This document shows, piece by piece, positions 1 to 13,015 of a stretch of 64,000 bases of DNA (the first letter of the stretch is position 1; every line of letters begins with the position of its first letter). The notes beneath the pieces are model-generated. The model had not been told where the DNA came from. It was given only the letters and a program-made list of their open reading frames with translations, and searched no databases. The stretch lies in assembly GCA_009809945.1 (NCBI GenBank), contig WTPW01000363.1, forward strand, positions 277,162 through 341,161, in the 5' to 3' direction. Origin of the DNA: Gigaspora margarita (Eukaryota; Glomeromycota; Glomeromycetes; Diversisporales; Gigasporaceae). A program made the position numbers and the translations under genes.

Positions 1-725
1 TTATAATTCATAAAATATTACTAATTAATTCTAAAAACAAGCACTAAGTAAACTTATTCAGCACCAAAAAATACATTAAATCGGCCGATTCTTTTTTATT
101 TTACTTAAACTTTGGAGAATAGATGCTTAAATTTGACTTTTTTGATCAAAAATCCAAAATTATGCATCTTTTCTCCAAATTTCAAGTAAAATAAAAACAG
201 CCCAACGATTTAATGTATTTTTAGGTGCTGAACAAGTTTACTTAGTGCGTCTTGTTAGAATTAGTTAATAAAAATTTGTGAATTTTAAGAATTTATAGAA
301 TTTTACTAATAAAATTCTATAAAATCTTATGATTCACAAAATTTCACTAATTATTTCTAATTTAATCCACTAAGTAAACTTGATTAGCACCTAAAAATAC
401 TTTAAATTGGCAGGGTTGCTTTTATTTTACTTGAAAGTTGGATATAAGATGTTAAATTTTGTCTTTTTTGATCAAAAATCCAAAATTGTGCATCAAATCT
501 CTAAATTTCAAGTAAAATAAAAACAAAATAGCAGGTTTGATGCATGTTTAGGTGCTGAACAAGTTTACTTAGGGCATTTTGTTAGAATTAATTAATAAAT
601 ATTTGCGAATTATAAGATTTTATAAAATTTTATTAATAAAATTCTATAAAATCTTATGATTTATAAAATTTTACTAATTTATTCTAACAAAATGCACTAA
701 GTAAACTTGTTCAGCGCCAAAANAT
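1..725. repeat. Two and a half palindromic hairpin MITEs
   Basis: Two near-complete inverted repeats stand head to tail, about 20-290 (centre near 147) and 345-640 (centre near 471), followed by a half copy cut off near 725. Each arm holds the word AAGTAAACTTGTTCAG, and each centre reads TTTGATCAAA. No coding capacity is seen. The shape is that of foldback miniature inverted-repeat elements. The family is not identified because target duplications are unclear. Confidence 0.65.
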
Positions 726-880
726 ACATATAAATATATNCGGNCTCAGACCAGTCTGCAGACTTCGGACCAGACCCGGACCGGACTCATAGTTGAGTCT
801 GAGTCTGGTCTGAAGTCTGAAATTAGTAAAATATAGAGTCTGAGTCTGGTCTGATCCCGGACTGGACCTAGGAGCACTAC
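726..880. repeat. CAGACC/GTCTGA low-complexity tract
   Basis: Short degenerate repeats of CAGACC and its complement, much richer in GC than the flanks, with a few ambiguous bases around 722-745. The short reading frame across it is a by-product of the repeat and is not called as a gene. Confidence 0.55.
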
Positions 881-1109
881 ATAGCAATTACCATTTATTT
901 TTTTGATAAAACTGAAAACTTGATTCAGTTTTACTATCATTTAAAGTAATTTCTTATTCTCACACTGGTAGTAACATTGCAACTTGTATTAAAGTGGATA
1001 CATATGATTATTTTATAACAAACCAAGGTAATTAATTAGTATTGATTTTAAATTAAATTATTGCATATAATTAATAAATATAACAATTAAATATAACTAA
1101 TATTTTTAG

Positions 1110-1231
1110 TTGCAAACTATCACTCTTGACAATGCAATATTGAATAATGTTGTAGTTAGTGAGTTGATTCATCATATTATACAGGATTCAATTGATGTTG
1201 TACCTCAAAATTTTATTTTAAAAATCATATA
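1110..1231 (+). pseudogene. Possible hAT transposase fragment
   Basis: The plus-strand frame after an AG at 1108-1109 reads LQTITLDNAILNN and ends at a stop. It resembles the 'iTtDNAsnN' stretch before the RNase H-like core of hAT transposases. It is only about 40 residues with no flanking transposase sequence, so the call is tentative. It may be a sister remnant of the hAT C-terminal relic near 10.7-10.9 kb. Confidence 0.3.
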
Positions 1232-1232
1232 A

Positions 1233-1598
1233 CCACTACACTTAAATTAACAATGGAATTGCAAATAAGATTACAAAAAAATTATAAAAATTATGAAGTT
1301 TTTTTTCTAATTATTTATTATGTCAATCTTACTTGGATTCTAGTAAAGGCTGTAGAGAAGAAAATTACAATGCTAAAGTAAAAAAATTATCAAAAACTCT
1401 AAAAAATCATGAATCACAATACACTAAGCTAATTTTGATAATTCCACTATTATTGGAATAGTAATTTTCTTCTCTACAACTCTTATTAGAAATTTAAATA
1501 ATAATAATACAGTAAAAAAATTAGGTTTAATTAAAAAACTTTAACCCATTTATTAGGATCTTATTTGCAATTCCATTGGTCAATTTTAAGTGTGGCAA
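1233..1598. mobile_element. Palindromic MITE, about 365 bp
   Basis: Terminal inverted repeats of about 40 bp begin CCACTACACTTAAATT and close with AATTTTAAGTGTGG; both arms contain CAATGGAATTGCAAATAAGAT with small differences. An inner hairpin pairs GAGAAGAAAATTAC with GTAATTTTCTTCTC. It carries no gene. Confidence 0.55.
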
Positions 1599-1599
1599 T

Positions 1600-3970
1600 T
1601 AGAGTTGCTGGTGTGTATATAAATTTAATGGTGCACTATTGGTGCACCATTGAATTTTTTGGCATATAGGTGCACCTAGTTGTGCACTATATTAAAAAAT
1701 ATTAATTTTACAAACCATAATTCAATATATTGTACTGATATTGTTTTAAATTGCACAAATTTTAAACCTAAACTTAATAAACAATGACTAGAATTAAACT
1801 TAACACTAACAACAATGACTGAATTAATTTGCCTGTGAAATTTAGCTGTTGATAAAATAACTCCTATGAAACAGACTTGCCTGTGAATTAATCAGCTACA
1901 ACATCCTTGCCTGAAATTAATTTTCTGCAAATTAAGTTTTTTGTGAAGTAATTATTGGTGAGTTTATTGAGTGAACCTAATTCTATTAATTAAAATTAAA
2001 TAAAAAGCTCAATAAAATTGAATTAATATATCTAAATAAAATTTTAATAACGCAAATTGAATTTTAAGGCAATTTGTTAATGATAATAAAAAGTAGTTTA
2101 TATATTCTTATTCTACATCATTTCTAGATTTATGTAATTCTAAATTGTTATTTTAGAATTGGTATCCATTTAACAATTATTAAAAAAAAAAGGCAAGTAA
2201 AAAAAATTTAGTATAAAAATATATAAATAAATAAAAAGAGAATAAAAATGAATCAATATATATTGGCAAAATATTAAATACTACATATGCTCCAATTTTT
2301 GGAATTTATAAGTAGAGCTTATTATTTTAACAACTTTAAAGCTAAATAACTTGTGATCTACTGGTTTGTTTTAAATAATTTTACTACCATAATGTTCATC
2401 TCTTTGAGACAATTTCAATGAGCCCAGAATTATTAAAATCTGATTACAGAATCTAAAACCTATGTCTAACGAATTTCTTCACCCTACAGGCATGTCACTT
2501 ATTTGATAGTGCATTTTCTCATAGTCCTGTGATCAAATTTTAATGATTTTGGGCTAATTGGAATCGTCTCAAAGAGACGAACATTTTGGTAATAAAATCA
2601 TTTAAAATGGACAAGTAGATCACAAGTTATTTAGCTTTAAATTTTTTTTAAAAATAAGCTCTACTTATAAATTCCAAAAATCAGTGTATATGAGCTAAAT
2701 TTTTATACATTAAAGAAACATCCGCATTTATTTTTCAGCAATAGCAGAATCTGGGCAGGTGTCAGAAGATAATATCACAATTTTTTTTTTAAAAAAATAA
2801 CATAAGTTTGCCTTTTTCCAGGTTTTTTCATGACCGCCATGTTCAGCATGGTGGGTATCATAGATTATTTCATAAATTTTTCAACATACCAAACTTGTAT
2901 CTCCAAATTATTTCTATCTTGATTAGGCATATACAGCTCTCCTAATACACCAATACAAAGAACCTTAAAGGTATTAGCTTGAATTTCTCATTACATTGAA
3001 GATTAGAATTTTTTGATAACGAATTTCACGCCATATTCTTGCGAATCAATAAAGTGTTGAAGAAGAAAATATATAGTACAAGGTGGTAATATCGATTCGA
3101 ATATAATGAATGAAAAAAAATGAAGTATATAACAATAAAGAATTATCTTCATGAATATCAATGAAAAGATCAATGCAAATATCAATGTGATTATTAATAA
3201 TTATTATTATCATCATTGATAAAATGCGTAATTTTTATTGTCATTATTAAAATTATATAATACGTAATTATTATCAGTACTGTAATCATTAAATTGATCC
3301 AATCAAATCATTGATTGATTTATGCAGATCAATTTAAGAATCACCTGTCATCACTGTGGATAACACACAATTATCAACCCGAATTTTGGGGTCACTCTGG
3401 CACTTTCTAACAAGGTTTTGTCTAAAAATTTCATCAAACGCAAGCAAGGTTTTTTAATATCAAAAAAAAAAAAGAAAAAAGAAAAAAAATAGTGTAAGTA
3501 AATATGTTATTTATTGGAAAATTTACCACGAAGTAGGCTTTTATTTTTTCTTTTTTAGTACAAATATCTATCTTAAACGATCTAAAAATTATTTAATAAC
3601 TTATTAAAAAAAAGAATAATAAAGAAAAAAATTTTTACTGCTAAAAAAAAAAAATCAATATCCACTAGAAATTAATGCTTAAATTAATTTAACACAGACC
3701 AAATTTTCATATAAATCTTTGTCCCAACGTGATATATAAAATATTATAAATACAACCCGAATACGATAAAAAATTTTGGGGCATGCTCAGATAGATCTGA
3801 AAACCGCGCGCACAATTAATATCCAAAAAATTTATTGGAAACGATAAGATTGGAGGGTGTTAAATCTGATTGGCTCGCCACCCTGCACCAGCCTGTATTT
3901 GGCGCGCCAGGTGTACCACCCATATTAGTGCACCATTGGAGTCGCCAAGTACCATGCACCAGCTATCCTA
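1600..3970. mobile_element. Possible TIR element with GGTGCACCATTG ends
   Basis: The left end (GCTGGTGTG, then AATGGTGCACTA) and the right end (TAGTGCACCATTGG, then CATGCACCAGC) are inverted relatives about 2.3 kb apart. The interior is AT-rich with no recognisable transposase. A clear target duplication was not found, so the boundaries are approximate. A separate palindrome lies inside at 2283-2695. Confidence 0.35.
2283..2695. repeat. Long imperfect palindrome with GTCTC/GAGAC module
   Basis: The arms share AGATCACAAGTTATTTAGC and GTAGAGCTTAT with their complements, and the inner part holds CGTCTCAAAGAGACG. This inner module recurs in at least ten other places in the window, for example near 14110, 21430, 23500 and 29300. 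Confidence 0.55.
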
Positions 3971-4890
3971 GTGGCGATCAAGTGATTTTTTAAAATCTTT
4001 GTAACTCAAAAAAGTAATAAAATTTTTGGTGTATCAAAAAAGTAAGTGCAGGGGTATCAAAAACGTAAGTTTTGCTGCCCGCATATTACTAGTGAAGTCA
4101 TATGACATGGTCATATGACTTCATTAATTGAACTTTTGTAATATGACCTGGTCACTAACCCTGATGTTATCTATATTAATAACAACACGTCTAACCAATT
4201 TTCCCGACGCACCTCATTAGACATAGAAATTCATTAAATTGACGCATCATAAGTCGGAAAATGTCGATTACGTATCTCAGTCAAAATCTATATTAATATG
4301 GTAGTCAAAATTTTTAAAACTTTGAGGTATTTCATAAATTCACTGCAATGATATGAGGTTTAATAGGAAGTAATCTCATCTGAAATTATTTAATCTCGGG
4401 AAGTTCTTAAAATAGAAACCATTTATAATCCGTGCAGATGGGTAAAGTTTGTAAATATAATTATTTTGTATTGTATTTATTGTCACGGCTGAAGCTGGAA
4501 ATTTTGGATTTTTTTTTTAATATGAAATTTTTAAAAATTATTGAGGTGCGATTTTTTAGCTTTTTTAATATTAGGTTAGGTTAGGTTAAGGTTTATGGTT
4601 AGTTTTATAATAAAAGAGCATAAGTGAATTTGATAAGGTTTATATATTTTTAAATCGGGTTCCTTAATTTCTAGTTTCAGCTACGACATTTACCAATAAA
4701 GTATGCAAAAGTTTATGTTTACGCATCGGTGTGTGCTATTATATGAACTGCATTATAACATATATTTTCGAAATTTATAATAATAGCTTTAGCATCACGC
4801 TATCGTAATACATAAAGATATTTTCTCGCTTTTACATTTACATTTTTATAACCAACCCAAACATTATTAAAAACTAATAAGCTTTAAAAT
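3971..4890. other. Intergenic, short palindrome and TTAGG tract
   Basis: No gene is seen. A perfect short palindrome around GAAGTCATATGACATGG lies near 4085-4125. A short run of TTAGG units lies at 4571-4590, in the 3' flank of the Crinkler-like gene. Confidence 0.45.
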
Positions 4891-4896
4891 TAGAAA

Positions 4897-7156
4897 TTAC
4901 GATAATAATTCTACACGCTGATTTGTAATATATTTAACGATACCAGAGCTATCTACATATCGGATATTCATTAGTACATCTTTAAGCATCTCGTTGTGAT
5001 AGCAGTGTATAACATTAATCCTACTATCAGAAGGCCACTGAAGTTTCTCATGGGTTGCAGAATAGCGATCCTCACACGTAAAATGTACAATCCAAATATC
5101 GTCTGCAAAGAGTTTGTTTGCATACGCAAGTACGATTTCAAAGTGATTATTGAGGTCACTTTCTGATGCAGTAGCTAAAATTTCGAGAACAATTATTTGA
5201 CGTTTCGTAGTAATTACTATATCACTATATGTATGTTCATCTTTTTCATTAGTATGACTTTCTATCAGATGCCACTGTCCAGTGACCTGGATGCCATTAT
5301 TTATGGCGAGCCAGTTAATTAGGACCCTGTTCAGTTCTGAGTCATAAATACCTTCGCGGGGCACTTGTCTCTTTTTTTCACCATCCACGTACAACGCATG
5401 TGCAATTTTAAATGACCTAGTGAATCCATTAAAAATAATGGGTTTATCAAAGAACTGGATGGCCATCTGCAAAATCTTGAGAGTATCCAGGGAGTTGCCT
5501 TTTCGGGGGACTGCACATATCGGGGCGGACTCGTATAATACAGGAATAACTTCTCTCCGAATCAAATCATCTACAAAAATAGATGACATTCTAAAATTAT
5601 ACGGAACAACCTCATCCCTTATTAGTACCCCCTCGGCTGTCAAAAATTCAGCTAGTTTTCTTTCTTTGAGGCTATGAATTGGCTCAAAATCGAAAAATCC
5701 TAGGAAAGCAGATCGAAGAAGTTCTATAGCAGGCCTGAATTCTTCCTTTCTGAGTGAAGTAATCATCCTCCTGAAGGTGCTATAATCAAATATCCTCTCT
5801 CCCATAGAACTGATAACAAAGTTTAACCAGGTTGATGATCTGAGCCTTCTGTTTTCATCGAGCTTTGACATTAAATGTGAATTGATATTTTTTCCGCATA
5901 GGCAGACAAGTGCAGCATGTCTGTCAAACAACCGAATTATGAAGATAAGTTTCAGATTTTGATTTCACACAATTTTCCAATCAGTTTCACATACCCATTT
6001 GTCCTATTATAGATATCCTCAATGATTTCTGGATCAATAGTCAAGTTGAATTCATTCTCAAACTCCTTAAATACGGTCTGCACTTGTTCTAGAGTGAAAT
6101 TTGGATTTCTAAATGATTCCTTAATGTTGAATGGAGACGTAGTCATTCTTTCTGAACTCAGGTTTAAAATACTAAAAGGACCAATGGCTACCGAAGACAA
6201 GAGAGCATCGTAATTTTTTGCGGTTTTAATGGCACGAATTGTTCTAAGAAATGAGGATTTAATCTCATCATGTGCTTCAAACAATGTATCGAACTCATCA
6301 ATAAAGAGAACAACATGATTATCATTCCAATGTTCTTTCGCAAGCTTCATCATGAAATCAGTAGCAGATTTGACATCATCCTTTCCAAAATATTTAGGAG
6401 CAGTAATGTGAAGTGCAGCACCAAACGTCGACCAGAATGTGTCTATAGTTGCCATGTTACATTGCTCAAAAGTTACACTGTACCGAAGGAAAAAGAAAGC
6501 AATATTATACTGAATACACATCATCAGAGAGTCAGAACTTATTGAATACAACTTACTAAATGCAGACAATCCCAAGGTTTTTCAACTTTTCCATTATTTG
6601 AAACACCCGTGTAGATTTTCCAGAAGCTCTTGCCCCATATAAAGTCACAAAATCTCCTCTCAGTATCATATTAAGGAGTGGAACATTCGTCTTCTCTAGA
6701 TCAACAAAATATACATGTTTACGCACTGCATCCAGAATGGCACTATTAACTGTCCATCTCCTTTTATTTTCTCCTGTGTCTGTAAAAGAAAATTCATAAG
6801 AATAATATAGCTAAGTATGGAAACAAGTTTTTATCTTATTTCTTACTTTCTACTTCTGTGACTTTTCTTTTTTTCTCAGGCTCTAATGGTTTCAATGACA
6901 ATAAAAAACATAAATTGTGACAATGAAATATATTATTCAAGGTAAGAACTAAACCTAGAAATACTGCATCAGTTCTTCGTAATAATTCTAATTGGTTTCT
7001 CGAAAGTTCGTGTAAATCGCTCCATGACTTTAGAGTTCTTGAAAAAGGCAAATAAAACAAACCATGTTTTGGTGACTGATGGCATTTAACTCTATAAGTG
7101 ATGAAGCGAGTTGGAAAAATGGTCCTACGAAAAAATTGGGTAATTTTTGAGGACAT
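4897..7156 (-). CDS. Crinkler-like NTPase with C-terminal nuclease-like domain
   Basis: This looks like a Crinkler (CRN) family protein of the P-loop NTPase plus REase-like type, a family described in oomycetes, chytrids and AM fungi and often thought to act in the nucleus. Exons on the minus strand are 7156-6847, 6779-6557, 6477-5995 and 5920-4897. The introns are 67, 79 and 74 bp, with GTAAGA, GTAAGT and GTATGT donors and ACAG-type acceptors, and splicing keeps one frame of about 679 residues. Walker A (GARASGKST) is at about residues 152-160, Walker B (VVLFIDE) at about 233-239, and NGHAALVCLCGKN marks the NTPase end. The last ~300 residues match the usual nuclease-like tail, but its core is not clear by eye. 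The N-terminal exon lacks an obvious ubiquitin-like header, and the ATG at 7156 is the only good start seen. An extra 5' exon is possible. Confidence 0.82.
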
Positions 7157-7309
7157 TATAACAATCCGTCTGATCCTATTAAACTATGATCTAATTCGGT
7201 TTTAAAAACTTATCACAACCCCATAAGTAATGTACCCTGCATACGTAAGAATGATGTATGTTTTACAAAGTTTACCAGTCATGCGAAATGTCACATGAAA
7301 TTTTTTATT

Positions 7310-8285
7310 TATGAAATTATAAAAAAAATATATATAAAATTACTATAAACTTTGAAGCCAAGATTCTTTTCAATCTACATATTAATTTGAAATTAAATTT
7401 TGCGATTATATAGAGCAAAAGAAGGAGAATAAACTTACCTTCCTGCCAAGTTACAGTTCTGCCGTTTTTGCATAAATCAAAAATGTAACTTTTCCAAAAA
7501 CAAAATTTTGCTAATTTTAAGATGATAAATATATGTAAAAACATGCTCCAAACAACTTTACTTAGGCGACGAAAGTAGGTTACCTTGTAAGAAAAATGGG
7601 TGATCTATGTACTAAAGTTAAAATTTTTAGGTTTTCAATATAAAAAACCTTTTTTGTCAAGATAACCTGCTTTGGCTTCTAAGTAAACTTGTTCAGCAGG
7701 TAATTCTATTTGTAATGAGGTCAAAATGCGCTTTCTCTGACCTTTTACTAAGTGAAAAATGAGGTTAAAGTTAAAAAATATTTTTTTAAAAAAAATTTTT
7801 TAGAAAAAAATTTTTTTTCTAACTTTAACTCCATTTTTCACTTAGTAAAAGGTCTGAGAAAGAGAGTTTTGATTTGATATGAATATAATTACCTGCTGAA
7901 CAAGTTTACTTAGAAGCCCAAAGCAGGTTATCTTGACAAAAAAAGGTGTTTATATTGAAAACCTAAAAATTTTAACTTTAGTACATAGATAACCTATTTA
8001 CTTACAAGGTAATCTACTTTCGTTGCCTAAGTAAAGTTGTTCAGAACATGTTTTTACATATATTCATCATCTTAAAATTAGCAAATTTTTGTTTTTGGCA
8101 AAGTTACATTTTCGATTTGTACAAAAATAGCAGAACTGTAACTTGGCAAGAAAGTAAGTTTATTTTTCTTTTTTTGCTCTATATAATCCAAATTTAATTT
8201 TAAATTAATATGTAGATGAAAAGAATCTTGGCTTCAAATTTTATAGAAATTTTTTTTGTTTTTTTTTTTTAATTTTTATATAATA
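7310..8285. repeat. Near-1-kb imperfect palindrome
   Basis: Two arms of about 480 bp face each other around 7797. The whole order of words in the left arm (AAGCCAAGATTCTTTTCA, CAAGTTACAGTTCTGC, AACAACTTTACTTAGGC, AAGTAAACTTGTTCAGCAGG) returns as its complement in the right arm with roughly one difference in ten bases. The centre is an A/T-rich hairpin between CTAACTTTAACTCC-type arms. It lies about 150 bp upstream of the Crinkler-like start codon. Both arms carry a donor-like GTAAGTTTAT. It is probably a large foldback element. Confidence 0.7.
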
Positions 8286-8289
8286 AAAA

Positions 8290-10480
8290 CTTGTTCTAAA
8301 AAGTGTAACAAATCATGTAACTGTTACATAGAGATTTTTAATAGTCACCTGATTTGTTTCATCTAAAATTTATCATATGATCTTCATAAATTACATATAA
8401 TTTTTACTAAAACATATCTATAGTATTTTGCCATTTATGTTATATTATCTCAAGAACTAGCTAATTAATTAGTATGTGGTGTTTAAGTAAAAATACTCTA
8501 TGCTATTAAAAACCCTTCTTGAACTTTAATCCAATCTTAAATTTTAAATCTATCATAAAAAATTTAAGAAATTTTATATATACAAAACTTACAAAAAATT
8601 GAGAAACCCCTATTAGGTTTAAAACCACCAAAGGTGTGTTTTATAATAAGTGTTATACAAATCTAGGAATTTACATTTTTAAAATATTTTTCTAAAACTT
8701 TGCTATGCTTCTTAAAATAAACTTATTGCTGAGGCTTTTTATGAACCGAACGGTATAAAAAATATAAAAAAATTACTTCTTTCTATAAAACACCATGCAC
8801 TTGAAAATTAACAATATCCATCTTCACTATATTCTTTTTGAGTTCGTAACTTTGTAACAGAAAAAGTAATTCAGTAGGTGCATTAGAATAAGTGTGTTCA
8901 GTAAAATGCATCTTTGAAAATTGGTACATTATTAAGTTAGTAGAGAAAATTAAGACAAACTGTTTTATTGTAAGTAGATCACTTATTAATTTATTATAAC
9001 TGATGTATTTAAACTATTCAATTTTATTAATACTTACTATTATTATATTCTTACCTAGTTCTATTTATTTGAGATAAGTTATTTAAGTTTATATTATCTT
9101 GGTTACTTTGTTTTAACTATAATTGTTAGACAAACTTTGATATTACTATAATTGGGCAGTTTTGTAAAATTGATTTCATAAAATTAGTTCATCCATCAAG
9201 ATGTAAATATTATTGAAAAATAATATACTTCTTAAGATTCTTTAATTTTGAAATGCAAATTTTGTGATTTACAAAAATATTGATTTTTTGTAAACTATTA
9301 ATCGGAATTATATAATTTTGTACCATTCAATTCATGATAAGACAAATTGAATAGTATCAAAACTAAATAATTCTGATTGATAGTTCACAAGAAAATTAAT
9401 TTTTTGTAACAATATTTTTTTATCAAATTTGTATCTTTTTTTAGCAAAATTCCATGTGCTAGAGATTATTTATTAATTGGTATATTTAAATTATTTGAAC
9501 CAATTTAATTTAAAAATTGTATAAGTTTTTATTTAAAAATATTAAATATTTTTTTTAATAAATTTACTATTTTTTGTAATTTTGCACTTATATTTTAGTA
9601 CTAATCTTAGTTTCAATTATTTTATAACCTACATTTAGCCTAATATTTTCTAGTATAGTAAATCTATATAGGAATAATTGAAGACAAATTTTCCATAACC
9701 ACTGTCTTGTACATATTCTTAAACTTATTGTAAAGGATGGACTAAAAAAAATTTCTAAGAGATTAAAATAGTATTTATATATTTATATAAAGAATGTTTG
9801 TTTGTATATATTAATATTATAATTTAATTAATAGATTTGTATAGATTTGTAGTTGTGTTAAAGCTATATATTTATTGCCAAAGCATATCAAATATTTGTT
9901 AATGTTTGTGAATATGAATCAGTTAGAGTTAAAATTCTGCCTTTGGATTGTGAGACCAGGTAGAATTTCACATTCTTGATATTACAATCAGCAATAGAAT
10001 TAAAAGTTATAATTATTAGATTGAAAGATAAAGATAGAACTTTTTCAAATATACCTAGTAAAAAAGAATAGAAGAAAGTAAAGTCTATTTGTAGTGTTTT
10101 AGAACCATTCTATGAATGTAAGTATTAACTAAAGTTAGCTTTTTATATTAGTCTTTCTTATGATTTTTAAAATATTATTTTAATATTAATAGATACTTTA
10201 AAAATGGTTTATCTAACAATTAATTGTACCTTATTTTCTATCTTGAATATTCACACATATTTTTTTAAAATAAAATCTCATTTAGACATTGTTGTTTATT
10301 AAATTAGCTTACCTATGATCAAAAAATTTAACAAGTATTGAAAAAATAGTAGCTTACTATATATGATTACATGTATTCTTGAACCAGCTATAAATTAAAG
10401 TTTATATTATTTTAGTATCATAAAAAAGAAGGGTATAAATTAAACTACGTTATAGAAAAAATACAAGGTATTTGAGCAAG
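8290..10480. other. AT-rich region without a recognised gene
   Basis: No gene was recognised. A decayed copy of the dispersed palindromic module lies near 9310-9395 (TTGTACCATTCAATTCAT, then its complement). The sequence may include the decayed 5' part of the hAT relic that becomes recognisable further on. Confidence 0.4.
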
Positions 10481-10559
10481 GTAAATTATTGCAAATTTGT
10501 ATTTTTATTATTGACTTGTTAATAATCTTAATAATTTAGCTTTGAAAGCATATATTTTA

Positions 10560-10975
10560 ATAATTATTATTCTTCATCAGCTATTGAATGGTATTTAGCC
10601 TGTATTGAAAGCAGTATTGCTTGTACTAAAAACATTAAAGATTATATTGATGATTATTATGAATATATAACAAAAAAAAAATCAAGCTAGCTGACCAGAT
10701 ACACTTTATAAAGTTAAGTGATATCTTGATAAGCAAGTTGCTAGTAGAAATATTGATGTTCTTGAGTAGTAAAAAATAATAATCAGTTTCCAATTTTAAC
10801 TAAAATAGTATGTGATTTTCTTGCTGTGCTAGCTACAAGTATAGCATCTGAGCAAATGTTTAGTTGTGCTAAGTACATTATTGATGATTATTACACTTCT
10901 TTAGATCCAGAAACAGTAATTGTACTAATGTGTTAATGAAACTAGTTAGAGATAGCAGCAAAATTTGAGTAGAAC
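10560..10975 (+). pseudogene. hAT transposase C-terminal relic
   Basis: The frame around 10750-10935 reads as a hAT dimerisation domain: QFPILTKIVCDFLAV, then SIASEQMFS and DPETVIVLM. Known hATC domains have this order (WW.N...FP.L...A.DFL, then S.ASERVFS, then L.PE.V..L). The two Trp codons expected before the FP motif read as stops, and a stop follows the last motif, so it is dead. Upstream, 10560-10690 gives further plausible transposase-like peptide. Element ends were not located. Confidence 0.6.
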
Positions 10976-11564
10976 TTGTAAGTTGTTAAAAATAGAATTT
11001 TGTAATCTTAGAAACTTGCACATATAATATAATAATGAAATAATTTGCTAGTATATAGTATAAATTAATTTTTTTTAATTTTATATGAAATCAGGAATTG
11101 AAAATTATTAATTTTCTTTTTTTTAATTATATAATTTTATAATTTTGCAAATTACATATGATCAAAATTGATCTTTATATAGAATATAAAAAATTTGTAA
11201 TATATTGATATTAGTTTTAATTAATTTAGGTAGTAATATGTGATGAGTTATTAAATTTAATCTATAGTATATTGATATATAGTATCTACAATACTTGTAT
11301 TAATAGTATCAATAAATTTTAATAGGTATCTATAAGCTCTTTGTACTAAATTTAGTACAAATTAAAAAAATTATATTACAGTAATAAAAAATAATTTTTA
11401 TTTTAAATCTTGCTAAAATATTCTTTAATACCAATATTTTTTTAACAAATTTTTTAGCAAACTTATTTATAAAAATTTAGTATCAATAGTTTTAAATAAA
11501 AATTTTAATTTGCAAAAGTTGCTATACTAAATTTAGTACAGCATTTAAAATATATTAAAAATAT

Positions 11565-11775
11565 AAATTTAGGAAGCTACTATTTCTACTATGGTATTTA
11601 CTATAGTTATACCAAAATTTCTATTTTTAGAATTCTCTCTAACTTTAATTTTAACCCTAAATCTAACTCTAATTCTAAACCTAAACCTAACCCTAACCCT
11701 AAACTAATAACAACAATAGATCTAACTCCAACTCTAACCCTAACCCTAAAAACTAATAACAATAGATAAGTAAAT
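11565..11775. repeat. Transposon end plus telomere-like CCCTAA tract
   Basis: CTACTATTTCTACTATGGTA is one end of a TIR family also seen near 16730, 32760, 33290, 34005 and 35370. Next to it are degenerate CCCTAA/CTCTAA units (11650-11755), including runs of CCTAACCCTAACCCTAA. The same pairing recurs at 34005-34140. Confidence 0.55.
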
Positions 11776-11799
11776 CCCAATGTACTGTATAGCACTCCA

Positions 11800-13010
11800 T
11801 AAAGTACCCTGGGTATTAACCAGAAAACTTGTATTAACTACAAATAGTACCCCAATGTACTGTATATGGTTGTGTGTACTATGTATAAGAGTGGAAATAG
11901 ATATCTCCTAAATTTATTATATAATAATAAAAATAATAAAATTTTATATTGTTTTTAATCTATATTTGACTAGCATATAACCTGTCGCGTTGCTCTGGGA
12001 TTAAGTATTAGTTTAAAAGTTAAGATACTATTAATTTATAAATAGTTATTACTATAATATATTCACATTTTACTTAAGTTATAAAAAGTATTAATAGTAA
12101 ATATAAGATATTGATTGTATTTTAATTAGTTGTATATATTATATACTGTACTTTAGCTAAAATTATTATATTTTTAGAAAAATAAAACTTTGTTAATTAT
12201 TTTTGACTTTAAAAAATTAAGTTTAAATAAATAGTTCTTAGTTTTGTTAAATTATAAAAATATATAAAGAATTAAAATTTAAAGTTAAAAATTATTATAA
12301 TAAAATTATAAATCTTGAAATAACAAATTTATCTATATGTTAATATATCTTAGGTAGCCTTTTACCAGAAACTCTTAAACCAATTTTTCCACAGAACTAT
12401 ANATATCTAAACTTTAAAATTATGCATTCATATCAAACTGCAAAGAATTTTGAGATTTCAGCCATAATTTAAGAANGAATATTGCCAAAAATTAGTTGAA
12501 TTAAAGGTATCTATGTTCTTGTTTATTAATTTATTTTAACATGTTTGATTAATAATCTTTTTTTTTTTACATAATGATGGGAGATTAAAATTAATAAATA
12601 TAATCAAAAAATTATTTAATTTTACTTATTGTTGTAGTGCAGAACTTTTCAATATTTTATATTCAAATGTACATGTTAAACTTCAAACATCGCAAATATT
12701 TAAATTTTAATAAAACATATATAATACGATAAAAATTGTTAAAGCTACTTTAGTGCACACCTAAGTTATTTAATTAAATGTGAATAAAATTTATATACTA
12801 ACACCGGATACGTATATACTATAGTTGGTCAAGTAATTGATATCCGTGGCTTAACTTGTCACAGATTTCAGACATGCATATCTGATATCTGATATATGTA
12901 GCTTTATTTAAAAATTTCTTTCAAATAAGAACAAGGCTAATACAAGCGCTGGTTTGTAGCAATACAAGTACTATTATTACTCAAGAAACCTGAAAGCATT
13001 TAAATAGTTT
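11800..13010. other. AT-rich region, nothing recognised
   Basis: There are isolated ambiguous bases at 12402 and 12476. No gene or clear repeat was recognised. Confidence 0.4.
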
Positions 13011-13015
13011 TCATC

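Noticed and set aside
11640-11760. True chromosome end
   Set aside because: The CCCTAA units are degenerate, interstitial, and attached to a transposon end that recurs elsewhere in the window.
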